64,000 nucleotides of DNA from GCA-003244245 sp050699875. Its GTDB lineage: Bacteria; Actinomycetota; Actinomycetes; Mycobacteriales; Pseudonocardiaceae. The notes under the pieces were generated by a model. The model made no database searches. It had not been told where the DNA came from and saw only the letters and a list, made by a program, of their open reading frames with translations. The DNA lies in the NCBI GenBank assembly GCA_050699875.1, contig JBOHFX010000146.1:18143-82142 (forward strand), written 5' to 3'. The position numbers and the translations under genes were made by a program. Within the stretch, counting starts at the first letter, position 1. Each line of letters begins with the position of its first letter. Of the stretch, positions 16,369-24,681 are shown one piece after another.

Positions 16369-17514
16369 ATGCGCGTCGCGATTGTGACCGAGACGTTTCT
16401 GCCTGTCATCAACGGCGTCAGCAACTCGGTGGTGCGGGTGGTCGAGCACCTGCTCCGCTGCGGGTACGAAACACTGGTCGTCGCCCCGGGTGCGGGTCCG
16501 GACAACTATCGGGGCGCTACGGTGGTACGGATACCGGCCCTGGACCTGCCGGTGGTCGACTCGGTACCAGTTGGCGTGCCCACCCGCAAGATCGTCACCG
16601 CGTTGCGGGACTTCGCTCCGGACGTGGTGCACCTGGCCTCTCCGGTCATCGTCGGGGCGCGTGGGTTATGGGCCGCCCGTAGGCTCGGCGTGCCCACCGT
16701 GGCCGTGTACCAGACCGACATCGCCGGGTTCGCCGACTCCTACGGTCTCGGTTTCGCGGCCCGCACCGCGTGGCGTTGGACCCGGCAGGTGCACAGCGGC
16801 GCTGATCGCACCCTGGCCCCGTCCAGCTCCGCGGCAGCCGCCCTGACCGCGCACGGCGTGCCTCGGGTGCACCGCTGGGGCCGTGGCGTGGACACCGCAC
16901 ACTTCCGCCCATCCCGCCGAGATGAGCGGTTGCGCGCACAGCTCGCCCCCAACGGTGAGCTGCTGGTCGGCTTCGTCGGCAGGCTGGCTCCGGAGAAGAA
17001 GGTGCTGCGCCTGTCCGCGCTGCAGAACATCCCCGGCATCCGGCTGGTTGTAGTCGGCGACGGCCCGGACCGGCGCCGGCTGGCCAAGCAACTGCCCGAC
17101 GCGGCGTTCTTGGGATTCAAGACCGGTGACGAGCTGGCGCAGGCGTACGCCAGCCTGGACGTGTTCGTGCACACCGGGCCCTTCGAGACGTTCTGCCAGG
17201 CGGTCCAGGAGGCGCTGGCGTCCGGCCTGCCGGTGATCGCCCCAGACGCCGGCGGCCCGCGAGATCTGGTGTCCCACGGGCGCAGCGGCTTCCTCCTACC
17301 GGAGACCGGGAGGTCCGACGCCGACAAGGTCTTCGGCGAGGCCTTGCGCGGCGCGGTCCGCACCCTGGCCAACGATTCCGAGCTCCGGATCCGGTACGGC
17401 ACGGCCGCCCGGCGCGGCGTGCTGCGGCGCACCTGGCCGGCGATCTGCGACGAGCTGCTCGGGCATTACGCCGAGGTCACCGGACTGCCTGCGGATGCCC
17501 GGCGGGTTGCCTGA
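16369..17514 (+). CDS. mgtA: GT4 GDP-mannose-dependent alpha-mannosyltransferase
   Basis: A 381-residue GT-B glycosyltransferase. The N-terminal acceptor motif is TETFLPVINGVSNSVVRVVE. The C-terminal donor half has LVGFVGRLAPEKKVLRLSAL, VVVGDGPDRRRL and the E(x7)E-type motif FETFCQAVQEALASGLPVIA. It matches M. tuberculosis Rv0557 (MgtA, earlier called PimB), which mannosylates a glucuronic acid diacylglycerol carrier for lipomannan-like glycolipids. It acts at the cytoplasmic face of the membrane. The gene order menD-DUF3592-mgtA-menG supports this. ATG 16369 lacks a good ribosome site; an in-frame GTG at 16282 would add 29 residues. Confidence 0.9.
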   Translation: MRVAIVTETFLPVINGVSNSVVRVVEHLLRCGYETLVVAPGAGPDNYRGATVVRIPALDLPVVDSVPVGVPTRKIVTALRDFAPDVVHLASPVIVGARGLWAARRLGVPTVAVYQTDIAGFADSYGLGFAARTAWRWTRQVHSGADRTLAPSSSAAAALTAHGVPRVHRWGRGVDTAHFRPSRRDERLRAQLAPNGELLVGFVGRLAPEKKVLRLSALQNIPGIRLVVVGDGPDRRRLAKQLPDAAFLGFKTGDELAQAYASLDVFVHTGPFETFCQAVQEALASGLPVIAPDAGGPRDLVSHGRSGFLLPETGRSDADKVFGEALRGAVRTLANDSELRIRYGTAARRGVLRRTWPAICDELLGHYAEVTGLPADARRVA

Positions 17515-18629
17515 TGCGCATCGTCCAGCTCGCGAACTTCTACGGTCCGCGGTCCGGCGGGTTGCGTACCGCCTTGCACCACCTGGGCGCCGGGTACGTC
17601 GCCGGAGGCCACGAGGTGGTCCTGGTGGTACCCGGCCCCCGGCGAGCCGACGAGGCGATGCCCAGCGGGGTCCGGCGGATCACTTTGCCCGCGGCGAAGA
17701 TCCCGGGCACCGGTGGATATCGCGCGGTCGACCCGTGCCGGGTGCGTTCGTTGTTGGACCGGCTGCGCCCGGACCGTATTGAAGTGTCCGATCGGCTCAC
17801 CCTGCGCGGGATGGGCCGGTGGGCTGCGTCGCACGGAGTGCCGAGCGTGGTGATCTCGCACGAGCGGCTTGACCGGCTGCTGCACCAATTCCTGCTGCCC
17901 GATCCGGCGGCCCGCCGGGTGGCCGACTGGGCCAACCGCCGGATGGCCGCCTCGTACGACACCGTGGTGTGCACCACCGACTTCGCCCGTGAGGAGTTCG
18001 ACCGGATCGGCTCGGGCAACGTCGTTCAGGTCCCGTTGGGGGTCGACCTGGCCACGTTCGCGCCGTCGGCCCGGGACGGTGCGCTGCGCGCCGAGCTGGC
18101 CCGCGGAGCCGACGCGATGCTGGTGCACTGCGGCCGGCTGTCACCGGAGAAGCACGTCGAACGCTCCGTCGACACCATCGCCGAACTGCACGAGTCGGGG
18201 CACCGGGTGCGGCTGGTCATCGCCGGTGACGGCCCGCGCCGGACGGCCCTGCAGCGGCGCGCCGCCGGGCTGCCGGTCACCTTCCTGGGGTTCGTGCAGC
18301 GGCGAAGCGATGTGGCCAAACTGCTCGCCACGTCGGACGTATCGCTCGCGCCAGGACCGCACGAGACGTTCGGATTGGCGGCGCTGGAGGCGCTGGCCTC
18401 GGGTACCCCCGTGGTGGTGTCACGTTCCTCTGCGCTGCGCGAGATCATCGGTCCGACCTGCGGTGCTGCCGTCGCTGATTACGCGCCTGCTTTCGCCGCC
18501 GCGGCGAGCCGGCTACTCGATGCGCCCGAACCGGCTCGCCGGGCCGCGGCTCGGGCCCGCGCCGAGGAGTTCCCCTGGCCCGCCGCCGTCACCGGAATGC
18601 TCGGCGCCCTCCGTGTTGGCGGTACGTGA
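17514..18629 (+). CDS. Second GT4 family glycosyltransferase
   Basis: A 371-residue GT-B enzyme whose ATG overlaps the mgtA stop by one base (TGATG), so translation is coupled. It begins MRIVQLANFYGPRSGGLRTA. In the donor half it has VHCGRLSPEKHVERSVDTIA, VIAGDGPRRTALQRRA and HETFGLAALEALASGTPVVV, so the active-site framework is intact. The probable donor is a nucleotide-mannose or similar sugar, and the acceptor is probably a phosphatidylinositol- or glucuronic-acid-based lipid shared with MgtA. That inference rests on operon structure only. It is not a duplicate of mgtA, because identity is confined to family motifs. Confidence 0.88.
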   Translation: MRIVQLANFYGPRSGGLRTALHHLGAGYVAGGHEVVLVVPGPRRADEAMPSGVRRITLPAAKIPGTGGYRAVDPCRVRSLLDRLRPDRIEVSDRLTLRGMGRWAASHGVPSVVISHERLDRLLHQFLLPDPAARRVADWANRRMAASYDTVVCTTDFAREEFDRIGSGNVVQVPLGVDLATFAPSARDGALRAELARGADAMLVHCGRLSPEKHVERSVDTIAELHESGHRVRLVIAGDGPRRTALQRRAAGLPVTFLGFVQRRSDVAKLLATSDVSLAPGPHETFGLAALEALASGTPVVVSRSSALREIIGPTCGAAVADYAPAFAAAASRLLDAPEPARRAAARARAEEFPWPAAVTGMLGALRVGGT

Positions 18630-19002
18630 AGGCCTCCTGAATGGTGCGACCGCGGCGCTTGGTCAAAGACCCGCTCTGAGGTGCGCGTTTCCCTGTTTGA
18701 GTGGTCAACGTCTTGCGTCGATGCGTCGGCGATTGGTGCGCGCGCTCGCAAATCCGAACTCGGCGCGGATTGAGCCTCGACGTGGCCGCAGGGCTGGCCG
18801 GGATAGGCAGGGCTACCTGTCGATGCTCGAACGGGGGCCAGCGCGGGCTCGACCGGCGCGGCCTGCTCGAGGAGGCACTGCGCCACCGGGGTCCGGCGCT
18901 ACCCGGCTACCCGTCCGACCCCGACCAGGTGTGTCCGAGGTGCAAGGGGGTGGCGAAGTGAGATGGTGGTTCCTGAACGGCTACCGACCGTAGGATGGCG
19001 CT
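18630..19002. other. Gap between the second GT4 gene and menG
   Basis: There is no intact gene in these 373 bases. The middle holds a broken XRE-regulator fragment (separate entry). The last 50 bp should contain the menG promoter, for which I see no clear boxes. Confidence 0.45.
18716..18935 (+). pseudogene. Frameshifted fragment of an XRE-family regulator
   Basis: Frame 2 encodes RRGLSLDVAAGLAGI, frame 1 continues with GYLSMLERG (from 18811), and frame 2 resumes with QRGLDRRGLLEEAL (from 18839). Joined, these make a continuous helix-turn-helix of the XRE type, as known from actinobacterial regulators beginning RRGLSLDVAAGLAGISKGYL. Two compensating frameshifts within about 30 bp and the lack of any downstream domain mark it as decayed. 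Upstream there is no credible start. The fragment covers only the DNA-binding half of such a regulator. Confidence 0.5.
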
Positions 19003-19725
19003 GTGCCGAAGAGGGGTTGTGGGCCGAATGGTGGTAGTAGACCGAGAGCAGGGCTGGACAAGGACCCTCGCGATGTCGCTGCGATGTTCGATGGGGTGGC
19101 CCGCCGCTATGACCTGACCAACACGGTGCTGTCGTTCGGCCGGGACCGGTGGTGGCGACGCAGCACCCGGATCGCCGTCGCCGCCGGATCCGGAGAACGG
19201 GTGCTCGACGTCGCCGCCGGCACTGCGGTATCCACCGTCGAATTGAGCCGCACGGGTGCGTGGTGCGTGGCCGTGGACTTCTCGCTGGGGATGCTTCGCG
19301 CCGGCCGACACCGCCAGGTCCCGCTGGTCGGAGCCGACGCGTTGGCGCTGCCTTTCGCCAGCAGGACCTTCGATGCGGTCACGATCTCCTTCGGGCTGCG
19401 CAACGTGGCCGACCTCGATGCTGCGCTGACCGAGCTGGCCCGGGTGACCCGGCCCGGCGGTCGGCTGGTCGTCTGCGAGTTCTCCACTCCCACCTGGGGG
19501 CCGTTTCGCACCGTGTACCTGGAGTACCTGATGCGCGCACTGCCGGCCGTGGCCCGCCGGGTGAGCAGCAACCCGGAGGCCTATGTCTACCTTGCCGAGT
19601 CCATCCGGGCCTGGCCCGACCAGCCGGCACTCGCCCAGCGGGTGGCCGCCGCAGGCTGGATCGACGTCGAGTGGCGCGACCTCACCGGCGGCATCGTCAC
19701 ACTGCACCGCGCTGTCAGCCCGTGA
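19003..19725 (+). CDS. menG: Demethylmenaquinone methyltransferase
   Basis: MenG (UbiE family) transfers the methyl group of S-adenosylmethionine to demethylmenaquinone, the last step of menaquinone synthesis. The 240-residue protein has KDPRDVAAMFDGVARRYDLT, the SAM-binding VLDVAAGTAVSTVELSRTG, DALALPFASRTFDAVTISFG and the UbiE signature LRNVADLDAALTELARVTRP. The C-terminal ESIRAWPDQPALAQRVAAAG is family-typical. GTG 19003 is the only plausible start in frame. Position and order match Rv0558 of M. tuberculosis. It completes menA, menB, menD, menE and menF encoded earlier in the window. Confidence 0.95.
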   Translation: MPKRGCGPNGGSRPRAGLDKDPRDVAAMFDGVARRYDLTNTVLSFGRDRWWRRSTRIAVAAGSGERVLDVAAGTAVSTVELSRTGAWCVAVDFSLGMLRAGRHRQVPLVGADALALPFASRTFDAVTISFGLRNVADLDAALTELARVTRPGGRLVVCEFSTPTWGPFRTVYLEYLMRALPAVARRVSSNPEAYVYLAESIRAWPDQPALAQRVAAAGWIDVEWRDLTGGIVTLHRAVSP

Positions 19726-19959
19726 GCCTGCGCTGAGCGCGCACCGCTCGTCGCTTGTCCGGCTCCGCACCCTGGTGCGCTACCAAGTTGATGTGTGACA
19801 AGCGCGATGTGCCGGACACATACCCGGTGAACCGAAGGGAGCGCAGCAACTGTCAGGGTAAGGTGCCGGCAGCCGTGAAGGGCCGCGTGATCCCGCCGAG
19901 CGCCGGTCCGGGGGTCGGACCGGAAGTGATTGCGCCACGCACCCACCGGGTGTGGCGGG

Positions 19960-20215
19960 GGTGACAGCATCCCTTCGGCGGCGCTTTCGGTCCGCCAGCC
20001 GCCGACCACGGCGTCCACCACGGCGGTGTCGGCGCCGGTGAGCACCCCGCGAGATCGTGGTCTTCGTCGGGGCCCGGCGGGCTGGTCGTAGAGCTAGGCC
20101 AACAGGTCGGCGGGCGCAACCGGCCAACCATCCCGCGCGCGGTGAACGAGCGCATCCCGGCCAGGACCGCTGCCGCGCACCAGGTCAGCACCACCGCAAC
20201 CGGGTGATCTCGACC
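19960..20215 (-). pseudogene. Remnant of an ISAs1-like transposase
   Basis: Reading the minus strand, one frame gives VVLTWCAAAVLAGMRSF (about 20150-20205). A second frame, about 100 bp further along, gives LTGADTAVVDAVVGGW (about 20000-20045). Intact ISAs1-type transposases carry a hydrophobic VLALAVCAVLAGARSF-like stretch and later a D-L-DAL-G-WL segment before the catalytic core, so the order fits. The core DDE residues and both ends of the element are absent, and the frame is broken between the two pieces. This is a short scar of an old insertion. Confidence 0.4.
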
Positions 20216-20226
20216 TCGATTCCGAC

Positions 20227-20274
20227 TACCCGTGAGTGGATGCGAGCCATCACTCGTATCGCCACTCACGGGTA
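20227..20274. promoter_or_regulatory. Inverted repeat in the purN leader
   Basis: The perfect 13-bp arms tacccgtgagtgg (20227-20239) and ccactcacgggta (20262-20274) are separated by 22 bases, with a further short pair gcgag/ctcgt inside. It lies 41 bp upstream of the purN GTG. It could be an operator for a dimeric regulator of purine synthesis or an RNA hairpin. One arm also occurs upstream of menB. Confidence 0.65.
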
Positions 20275-20314
20275 CTCTTACTCCTCCCGCCCGCCTAATC
20301 CTGGTCAGGAGACC

Positions 20315-20938
20315 GTGCCTCAGCTCCGCCTGCCGATCCCGGCCAGGGTCGTTGTCCTGGTGTCCGGTATCGGGACCCTGTTGCAGGCCTTGCTGGACGC
20401 CGACGGTCCGGACTATCCCGCCCGGGTCGTGGCCGTTGGCGCGGACCGGGCCGGCACCGCAGGGCTGAAACGGGCCGGGGATCGCGGGCTGCCCACCTTC
20501 GTCGTCGACCTCGCCCAGCATGCCGATCGGGCGTCCTGGGACGCCGCGCTCACCGAGGCGGTCGCTGGGCACCGGCCGGATCTGGTGGTCACCGCCGGGT
20601 TCATGAAGATCCTCGGCCCGGCGTTCCTGGGCCGCTTCGGTGGTCGCATCCTGAACAGCCACCCGGCGCTGTTGCCCGCGTTCCCCGGCCCGCACCCGGT
20701 GGCTGACGCGCTGGCGCACGGCGTCTGGGTGACCGGCGCGACCGTGCACTTGGTGGACGTCGGCGTGGACACCGGTCCGATCCTGGCTCAGCGCGCGGTC
20801 GAGGTGCTGGCCGACGACACCGAACAACAGCTGCACGAGCGGATCAAGATTGCAGAGCGGACCTTGCTCGTGGACGTTGTCGCCGGCGTAGCCCGCAAGG
20901 GATGCACCGTCACCGGAAGAAAGGTCTCGATGCCGTGA
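20315..20938 (+). CDS. purN: Phosphoribosylglycinamide formyltransferase
   Basis: PurN transfers the formyl group of 10-formyl-tetrahydrofolate to glycinamide ribonucleotide, step 3 of purine synthesis. The 207-residue protein has the start VVVLVSGIGTLLQALLDADG, the folate pocket LVVTAGFMKILGPAFLGRFG, the catalytic NSHPALLPAFPG (Asn and His) and VHLVDVGVDTGPILAQRAVE with the catalytic Asp. GTG 20315 is preceded by AGGAG. The stop overlaps the purH start by 4 bp (GTGA), so the two are translationally coupled. Confidence 0.96.
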   Translation: MPQLRLPIPARVVVLVSGIGTLLQALLDADGPDYPARVVAVGADRAGTAGLKRAGDRGLPTFVVDLAQHADRASWDAALTEAVAGHRPDLVVTAGFMKILGPAFLGRFGGRILNSHPALLPAFPGPHPVADALAHGVWVTGATVHLVDVGVDTGPILAQRAVEVLADDTEQQLHERIKIAERTLLVDVVAGVARKGCTVTGRKVSMP

Positions 20939-22500
20939 CCGCTGAGGATCGTAGGCCGGTGTGCAGGGCGCTGCTGAGCGTGTCGGACAAGACCGGCCTG
21001 TTAGAGCTGGCCAGCGGACTGCATGCGGCCGGAGTCCAGATCGTCTCCACCGGCTCGACGGCGAACGCGATCGCCGACGCGGCAGTCCCGGTGACCCCCG
21101 TCGAGGAACTCACCGGCTTCCCGGAGTGCCTGGACGGGCGGGTCAAAACCTTGCACCCCCGGGTGCACGCCGGGCTGCTCGCCGACAGCCGCAAGCCCGA
21201 GCACGTGGCGCAGCTGGCCACATTGGACATCGCGCCGTTCGACCTACTGGTGGTCAACCTCTACCCGTTCCAGGCCACCGCGGCCGCCGAGGCCGATTTC
21301 GACGAATGCATCGAGCAGATCGACATCGGCGGCCCGGCGATGGTGCGAGCCGCTGCGAAGAACCACGCCTCGGTGGCCGTCGTGGTGAACCTTACAGCGT
21401 ACCTCGACGTACTGGCTGCCGTTCGGGCCGGGGGGTTCACCCTGGCGCAGCGCCGCGGGCTGGCCGTCGCCGCGTTCCGGCACACCGCGGATTACGACAT
21501 CGCTGTGGCGTCCTGGATGGGATCCGCCACGCCGGACGACGGCGGGTTCCCCCCTTGGGCAGGCGCTTCCTGGCGACGCGCGGCGGCGTTGCGTTACGGG
21601 GAGAATCCGCATCAGCGGGCTGCGCTCTACACCGCGAGCCACAGTGCCGCGCCGGGGCTGGCCGGCGCGCAGCAGCTGCACGGCAAGGAGATGTCCTATA
21701 ACAATTACGTCGACGCCGACGCGGCCTGGCGGGCCGCGCACGACCATGACGATGCCTGCGTGGTGATCATCAAGCACGCCAACCCGTGCGGTATCGCGGT
21801 ATCGCACCCTGGGGACGTGGCTGACGCGCACCGCCGGGCGCATGCCTGCGACCCGGTGAGCGCCTTCGGGGGAGTGATCGCGGTCAACCGTGAGGTCACC
21901 GTCGAACTGGCCGAGCAGGTGAGCGAGGTGTTCACCGAGGTGTTGGTGGCGCCGGCGTATGCCACGACCGCTGTGGACGTGCTGGCTCGCAAGAAAAATA
22001 TCCGGCTGCTGTTGGCCAAGGCGCCGGAGCGCGGCGGTGTCGAGTTCCGGGCACTGTCCGGCGGGCTGTTGCTGCAGACCCGGGATGCGCTGGATGCTCC
22101 CGGCGACGATCCGGCGACCTGGACACTGGCAACCGGTACACCAGTGGATGGACCGACCCTGGCCGACCTGGCCTTCGCCTGGCGAGCCTGCCGCGCGGTG
22201 CGCTCCAACGCGATCCTGCTCGCCGCCGATCAGGCCACGGTCGGTATCGGGATGGGGCAGGTGAACCGGGTGGACGCCGCCCGGCTCGCGGTCAGCAGGG
22301 CCGGGCAGCGGGCGAGTGGTTCGGTGGCCGCCTCCGACGCGTTCTTCCCCTTCCCCGATGGGCTGGCGACGCTGCTCGGCGCCGGAGTCCGCGCCGTGGT
22401 GCAGCCCGGGGGATCGGTGCGCGACGCCGAGGTGATCGCCGCGGCGGAGGCATTCGGAGTGCCGTTGTACCTCACCGCGACCCGGCACTTTGCACACTGA
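20935..22500 (+). CDS. purH: Bifunctional AICAR transformylase/IMP cyclohydrolase
   Basis: PurH performs the last two steps of IMP synthesis. The 521-residue protein has an N-terminal IMP cyclohydrolase domain: ALLSVSDKTGLLELASGLHA, VSTGSTANAIADA, DGRVKTLHPRVHAGLL. The C-terminal formyltransferase domain has LRYGENPHQRAALY, the catalytic KHANPCGIAVS, FGGVIAVNREV and FPFPDGL near the end. GTG 20935 overlaps the purN stop in a GTGA arrangement and gives the normal length. An upstream in-frame start at 20902 would lie inside purN. The folate donor connects it to FolD, encoded at 40.5 kb. Confidence 0.97.
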   Translation: MTAEDRRPVCRALLSVSDKTGLLELASGLHAAGVQIVSTGSTANAIADAAVPVTPVEELTGFPECLDGRVKTLHPRVHAGLLADSRKPEHVAQLATLDIAPFDLLVVNLYPFQATAAAEADFDECIEQIDIGGPAMVRAAAKNHASVAVVVNLTAYLDVLAAVRAGGFTLAQRRGLAVAAFRHTADYDIAVASWMGSATPDDGGFPPWAGASWRRAAALRYGENPHQRAALYTASHSAAPGLAGAQQLHGKEMSYNNYVDADAAWRAAHDHDDACVVIIKHANPCGIAVSHPGDVADAHRRAHACDPVSAFGGVIAVNREVTVELAEQVSEVFTEVLVAPAYATTAVDVLARKKNIRLLLAKAPERGGVEFRALSGGLLLQTRDALDAPGDDPATWTLATGTPVDGPTLADLAFAWRACRAVRSNAILLAADQATVGIGMGQVNRVDAARLAVSRAGQRASGSVAASDAFFPFPDGLATLLGAGVRAVVQPGGSVRDAEVIAAAEAFGVPLYLTATRHFAH

Positions 22501-22514
22501 CGCATCTCGTTTCG

Positions 22515-23351
22515 TCATCCATCGCGGGTAGCGATCAACTCGACCACCGAGCCGGGTTGTAGGCCGGTGTGGCGAGCCGCCGAGTCGTCGCGGCAGGCCA
22601 CCGCCAGACGCCCGGCGGAGTCGACCATCGCGACGAGCTCCCCGCGCGCCACGTCGGCAAAGGTCGTGCCGACCAGGACCGCCGCGGCGCCTGCCGGCCA
22701 CCGGAGAGTCGCCGCCACGCCGATCCGGAGTCCGGCCGCGTCGAGCTCGGCTGCCCCGGCGGCCAGCGTCACGTTGCCGAAGTGGTCCACGATCAGTACC
22801 TCGGTCCGGATCCGATCGTCCTCCACCTGGCACACCGGCACCGGCAAGGTGACCAGCGACACCGGGTCAACTGTGGGTCCGAGAGCCTCCGGCGGCACGC
22901 CGACGGCGAGGTGAGCGGCCGCCGGCGCGAAGACGTCGCGACCATGAAACGTCGCGCTCACTGCCGGCAGCCGGTAGGAGGGCTCGACCAGCTCGTAGCC
23001 GGCGCGTATCCCGCCCAGGGCTTCCGCCGCGGAGACCAAAAGCCCGTTGTCCGGGCCGACCAGCACCGCGTCACCACAGACCAGCGCCACCCCACGCCGG
23101 GCCGTCCCGACACCGGGGTCGACGACCGCGATATGCACTGCCGGTGGCAGCCAAGGCAGCGTGTCGGCCAGCACCACCGAACCGCGACGTACGTCACCGC
23201 GGCCGATCGCATGCGTCACGTCGAGCACCCGCGCACTCGGCGCGATGCCGGCGATGACCCCCTGACAGGCGGCCACGAAGCCATCTGCGTAGCCGTAGTC
23301 GGTGCATAAGGAGATCCAGTCGAAGCCCGCCACGACATCGAGTGTGCCCAC
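22515..23351 (-). CDS. SAM hydrolase (SAM hydroxide adenosyltransferase, DUF62)
   Basis: A 278-residue member of the family that includes fluorinase and chlorinase. The key segments are FDWISLCTDYGYADGFVAAC (catalytic Asp and pocket), IAVVDPGVGTARRGVAL, GPDNGLLVSAAEA, SATFHGRDVFAPAAAHLAVG and VLIVDHFGNVTLAAGA. I see no 21-residue insertion loop like that of true fluorinases, so hydrolysis of SAM to adenosine and methionine is the likely reaction. The enzyme is cytoplasmic and trimeric in known cases. It converges on purH with a 14-bp gap. The start is GTG 23351. Its physiological role is not established. Confidence 0.88.
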   Translation of the reverse strand: MGTLDVVAGFDWISLCTDYGYADGFVAACQGVIAGIAPSARVLDVTHAIGRGDVRRGSVVLADTLPWLPPAVHIAVVDPGVGTARRGVALVCGDAVLVGPDNGLLVSAAEALGGIRAGYELVEPSYRLPAVSATFHGRDVFAPAAAHLAVGVPPEALGPTVDPVSLVTLPVPVCQVEDDRIRTEVLIVDHFGNVTLAAGAAELDAAGLRIGVAATLRWPAGAAAVLVGTTFADVARGELVAMVDSAGRLAVACRDDSAARHTGLQPGSVVELIATRDG

Positions 23352-23565
23352 CGGCTTCCATCAATGGGGCGGTAGGCAGTGGCGATATCGGTAGGTGAAG
23401 AGCTGCCAGTCGACGATCGTCACCAACGAGACCGGTCCCGCGTTAGCCACCCGTATGCGTCGAGATGGGCAGTCTGTCCGTCGAGCGCTGGGGGATGTCG
23501 CTTGCAGCGCGCCCGCTGCTCATGCCTTGCACGGTGGGGTCGTGGCTGTCCACGTACGAGGGGGG

Positions 23566-24681
23566 ATGATGCTCGGTCACCGAGGTCAAGCCGGGGCGGC
23601 GCTGGCGGCGGTGAGCGCGGTGATCACGGTGGGCCTGGCACCGTTTGGCGCGGCCGACCCTGGGCAGGGGGTTCAGGCGAGCCGGATCGCCGGGCTCACC
23701 GGAGCCGGGTCCATCAACGACACCGAGGCGCGCTACCAGGTGAAAGGCACCGACCTTGGCATCATGTGGACCGACGAGCGAGGGCAGGTTCTGGTCGCCT
23801 TCGGCGACACCTTCGGTACCGGGTGGGCCGGTCACGAAAGCGGGCTCGGGGACCCGGCCGCGATTGATTGGCGCTCCAACACGCTGGCCCGCAGCAGCGA
23901 TCGGAACCCTCCCGACGGCGTGGTTCTCAACGACTTCGTCAACGACCGTCCCGGCCACGCCAAGGAACTGGTGTCATCGCTCAAGCGGGACGGCGTAGAG
24001 ATCAGCAAGATCCCGACCGGGGGGGTCAACATCGATGGGCGCAACTACCTGGCCTACATGTCGGTGCGCAGTTTCGACCAGCCTGGGCGGTGGATCACGA
24101 ACCATAGTGGTGTCGCGTACTCCGATGACGGTGGGCAGACCTGGGCCGAGGCTCCTAGCGCGTTTCGGTTCAACAACCCGACCGCGGACGAGAAGTTTCA
24201 GATGATCGCCTACGCCCGGCGGGACGGGTTCGTCTACGCCTTCGGCACGCCGAGCGGCCGTTTCGGCGACGCGCATGTCGCCCGGGTTCCCGAGCAGCAG
24301 CTGCTCGACCAGTTCGCCTACGAGTACTGGACCGGCACCGGCTGGCAGCGGGGCGGCAGCGTGATCGCCGCCCCGATCGTTTCCGGGCCTGTCGGTGAGC
24401 TGTCGATCCGTTACGACGAGACGCTCGACAGCTGGCAGATGATGACCATGGACGAGTCACTCGGCGCGATCGTGGTCCGGCTGGCCCCCCAGCCCACCGG
24501 ACCGTGGGGTCCGCCGGTACAGGTCGCCACCTCCCGCGAGTACCCCCATCTCTACGGCGGTTTCCTGCACCCGGACTCGAAGGGATTGGACATTTACTTC
24601 ACGATGACCCAGTACGACCGCTACAACGTCTCGATGATGTACGCCAAGTTGCCGGCCAACACGGTGGACAGCGCCCAGTAG
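23566..24681 (+). CDS. Secreted DUF4185 domain protein
   Basis: A 371-residue exported protein. After the signal peptide (RGQAGAALAAVSAVITVGLA) the mature part carries the DUF4185 beta-propeller-like repeats: GTDLGIMWTDERGQVLVAFG, DTFGTGWAGHESGLG, WITNHSGVAYSDDGGQTWAE and YEYWTGTGWQRGGS. The C-terminal YPHLYGGFLHPDSKGLDIYF is also typical. The fold resembles Asp-box sialidase-like proteins and may bind or hydrolyse glycans, but no catalytic residues can be assigned. ATG 23566 follows a run of GGGGGG; ATG 23569 and GTG 23542 are alternatives. The last 83 bp overlap a decayed gene on the other strand. Confidence 0.85.
   Translation: MMLGHRGQAGAALAAVSAVITVGLAPFGAADPGQGVQASRIAGLTGAGSINDTEARYQVKGTDLGIMWTDERGQVLVAFGDTFGTGWAGHESGLGDPAAIDWRSNTLARSSDRNPPDGVVLNDFVNDRPGHAKELVSSLKRDGVEISKIPTGGVNIDGRNYLAYMSVRSFDQPGRWITNHSGVAYSDDGGQTWAEAPSAFRFNNPTADEKFQMIAYARRDGFVYAFGTPSGRFGDAHVARVPEQQLLDQFAYEYWTGTGWQRGGSVIAAPIVSGPVGELSIRYDETLDSWQMMTMDESLGAIVVRLAPQPTGPWGPPVQVATSREYPHLYGGFLHPDSKGLDIYFTMTQYDRYNVSMMYAKLPANTVDSAQ

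Larger units (their letters stand above)
19726..20314. other. 589-bp gap between menG and purN
   Basis: There is no intact gene. The minus strand carries a decayed transposase fragment (19960-20215). The last 90 bp hold the purN leader with a conspicuous inverted repeat (20227-20274). The first 230 bp show nothing I can interpret. Confidence 0.5.

Noticed and set aside
21244..22833. A minus-strand open frame of 529 codons
   Set aside because: It is antisense to purH and extends into the SAM hydrolase in the wrong frame. High GC keeps such frames open by chance.
22515..23351. Fluorinase or chlorinase activity of the DUF62 protein
   Set aside because: I see no characteristic insertion loop of halogenating members; hydrolysis by the common bacterial type is the more sober call.
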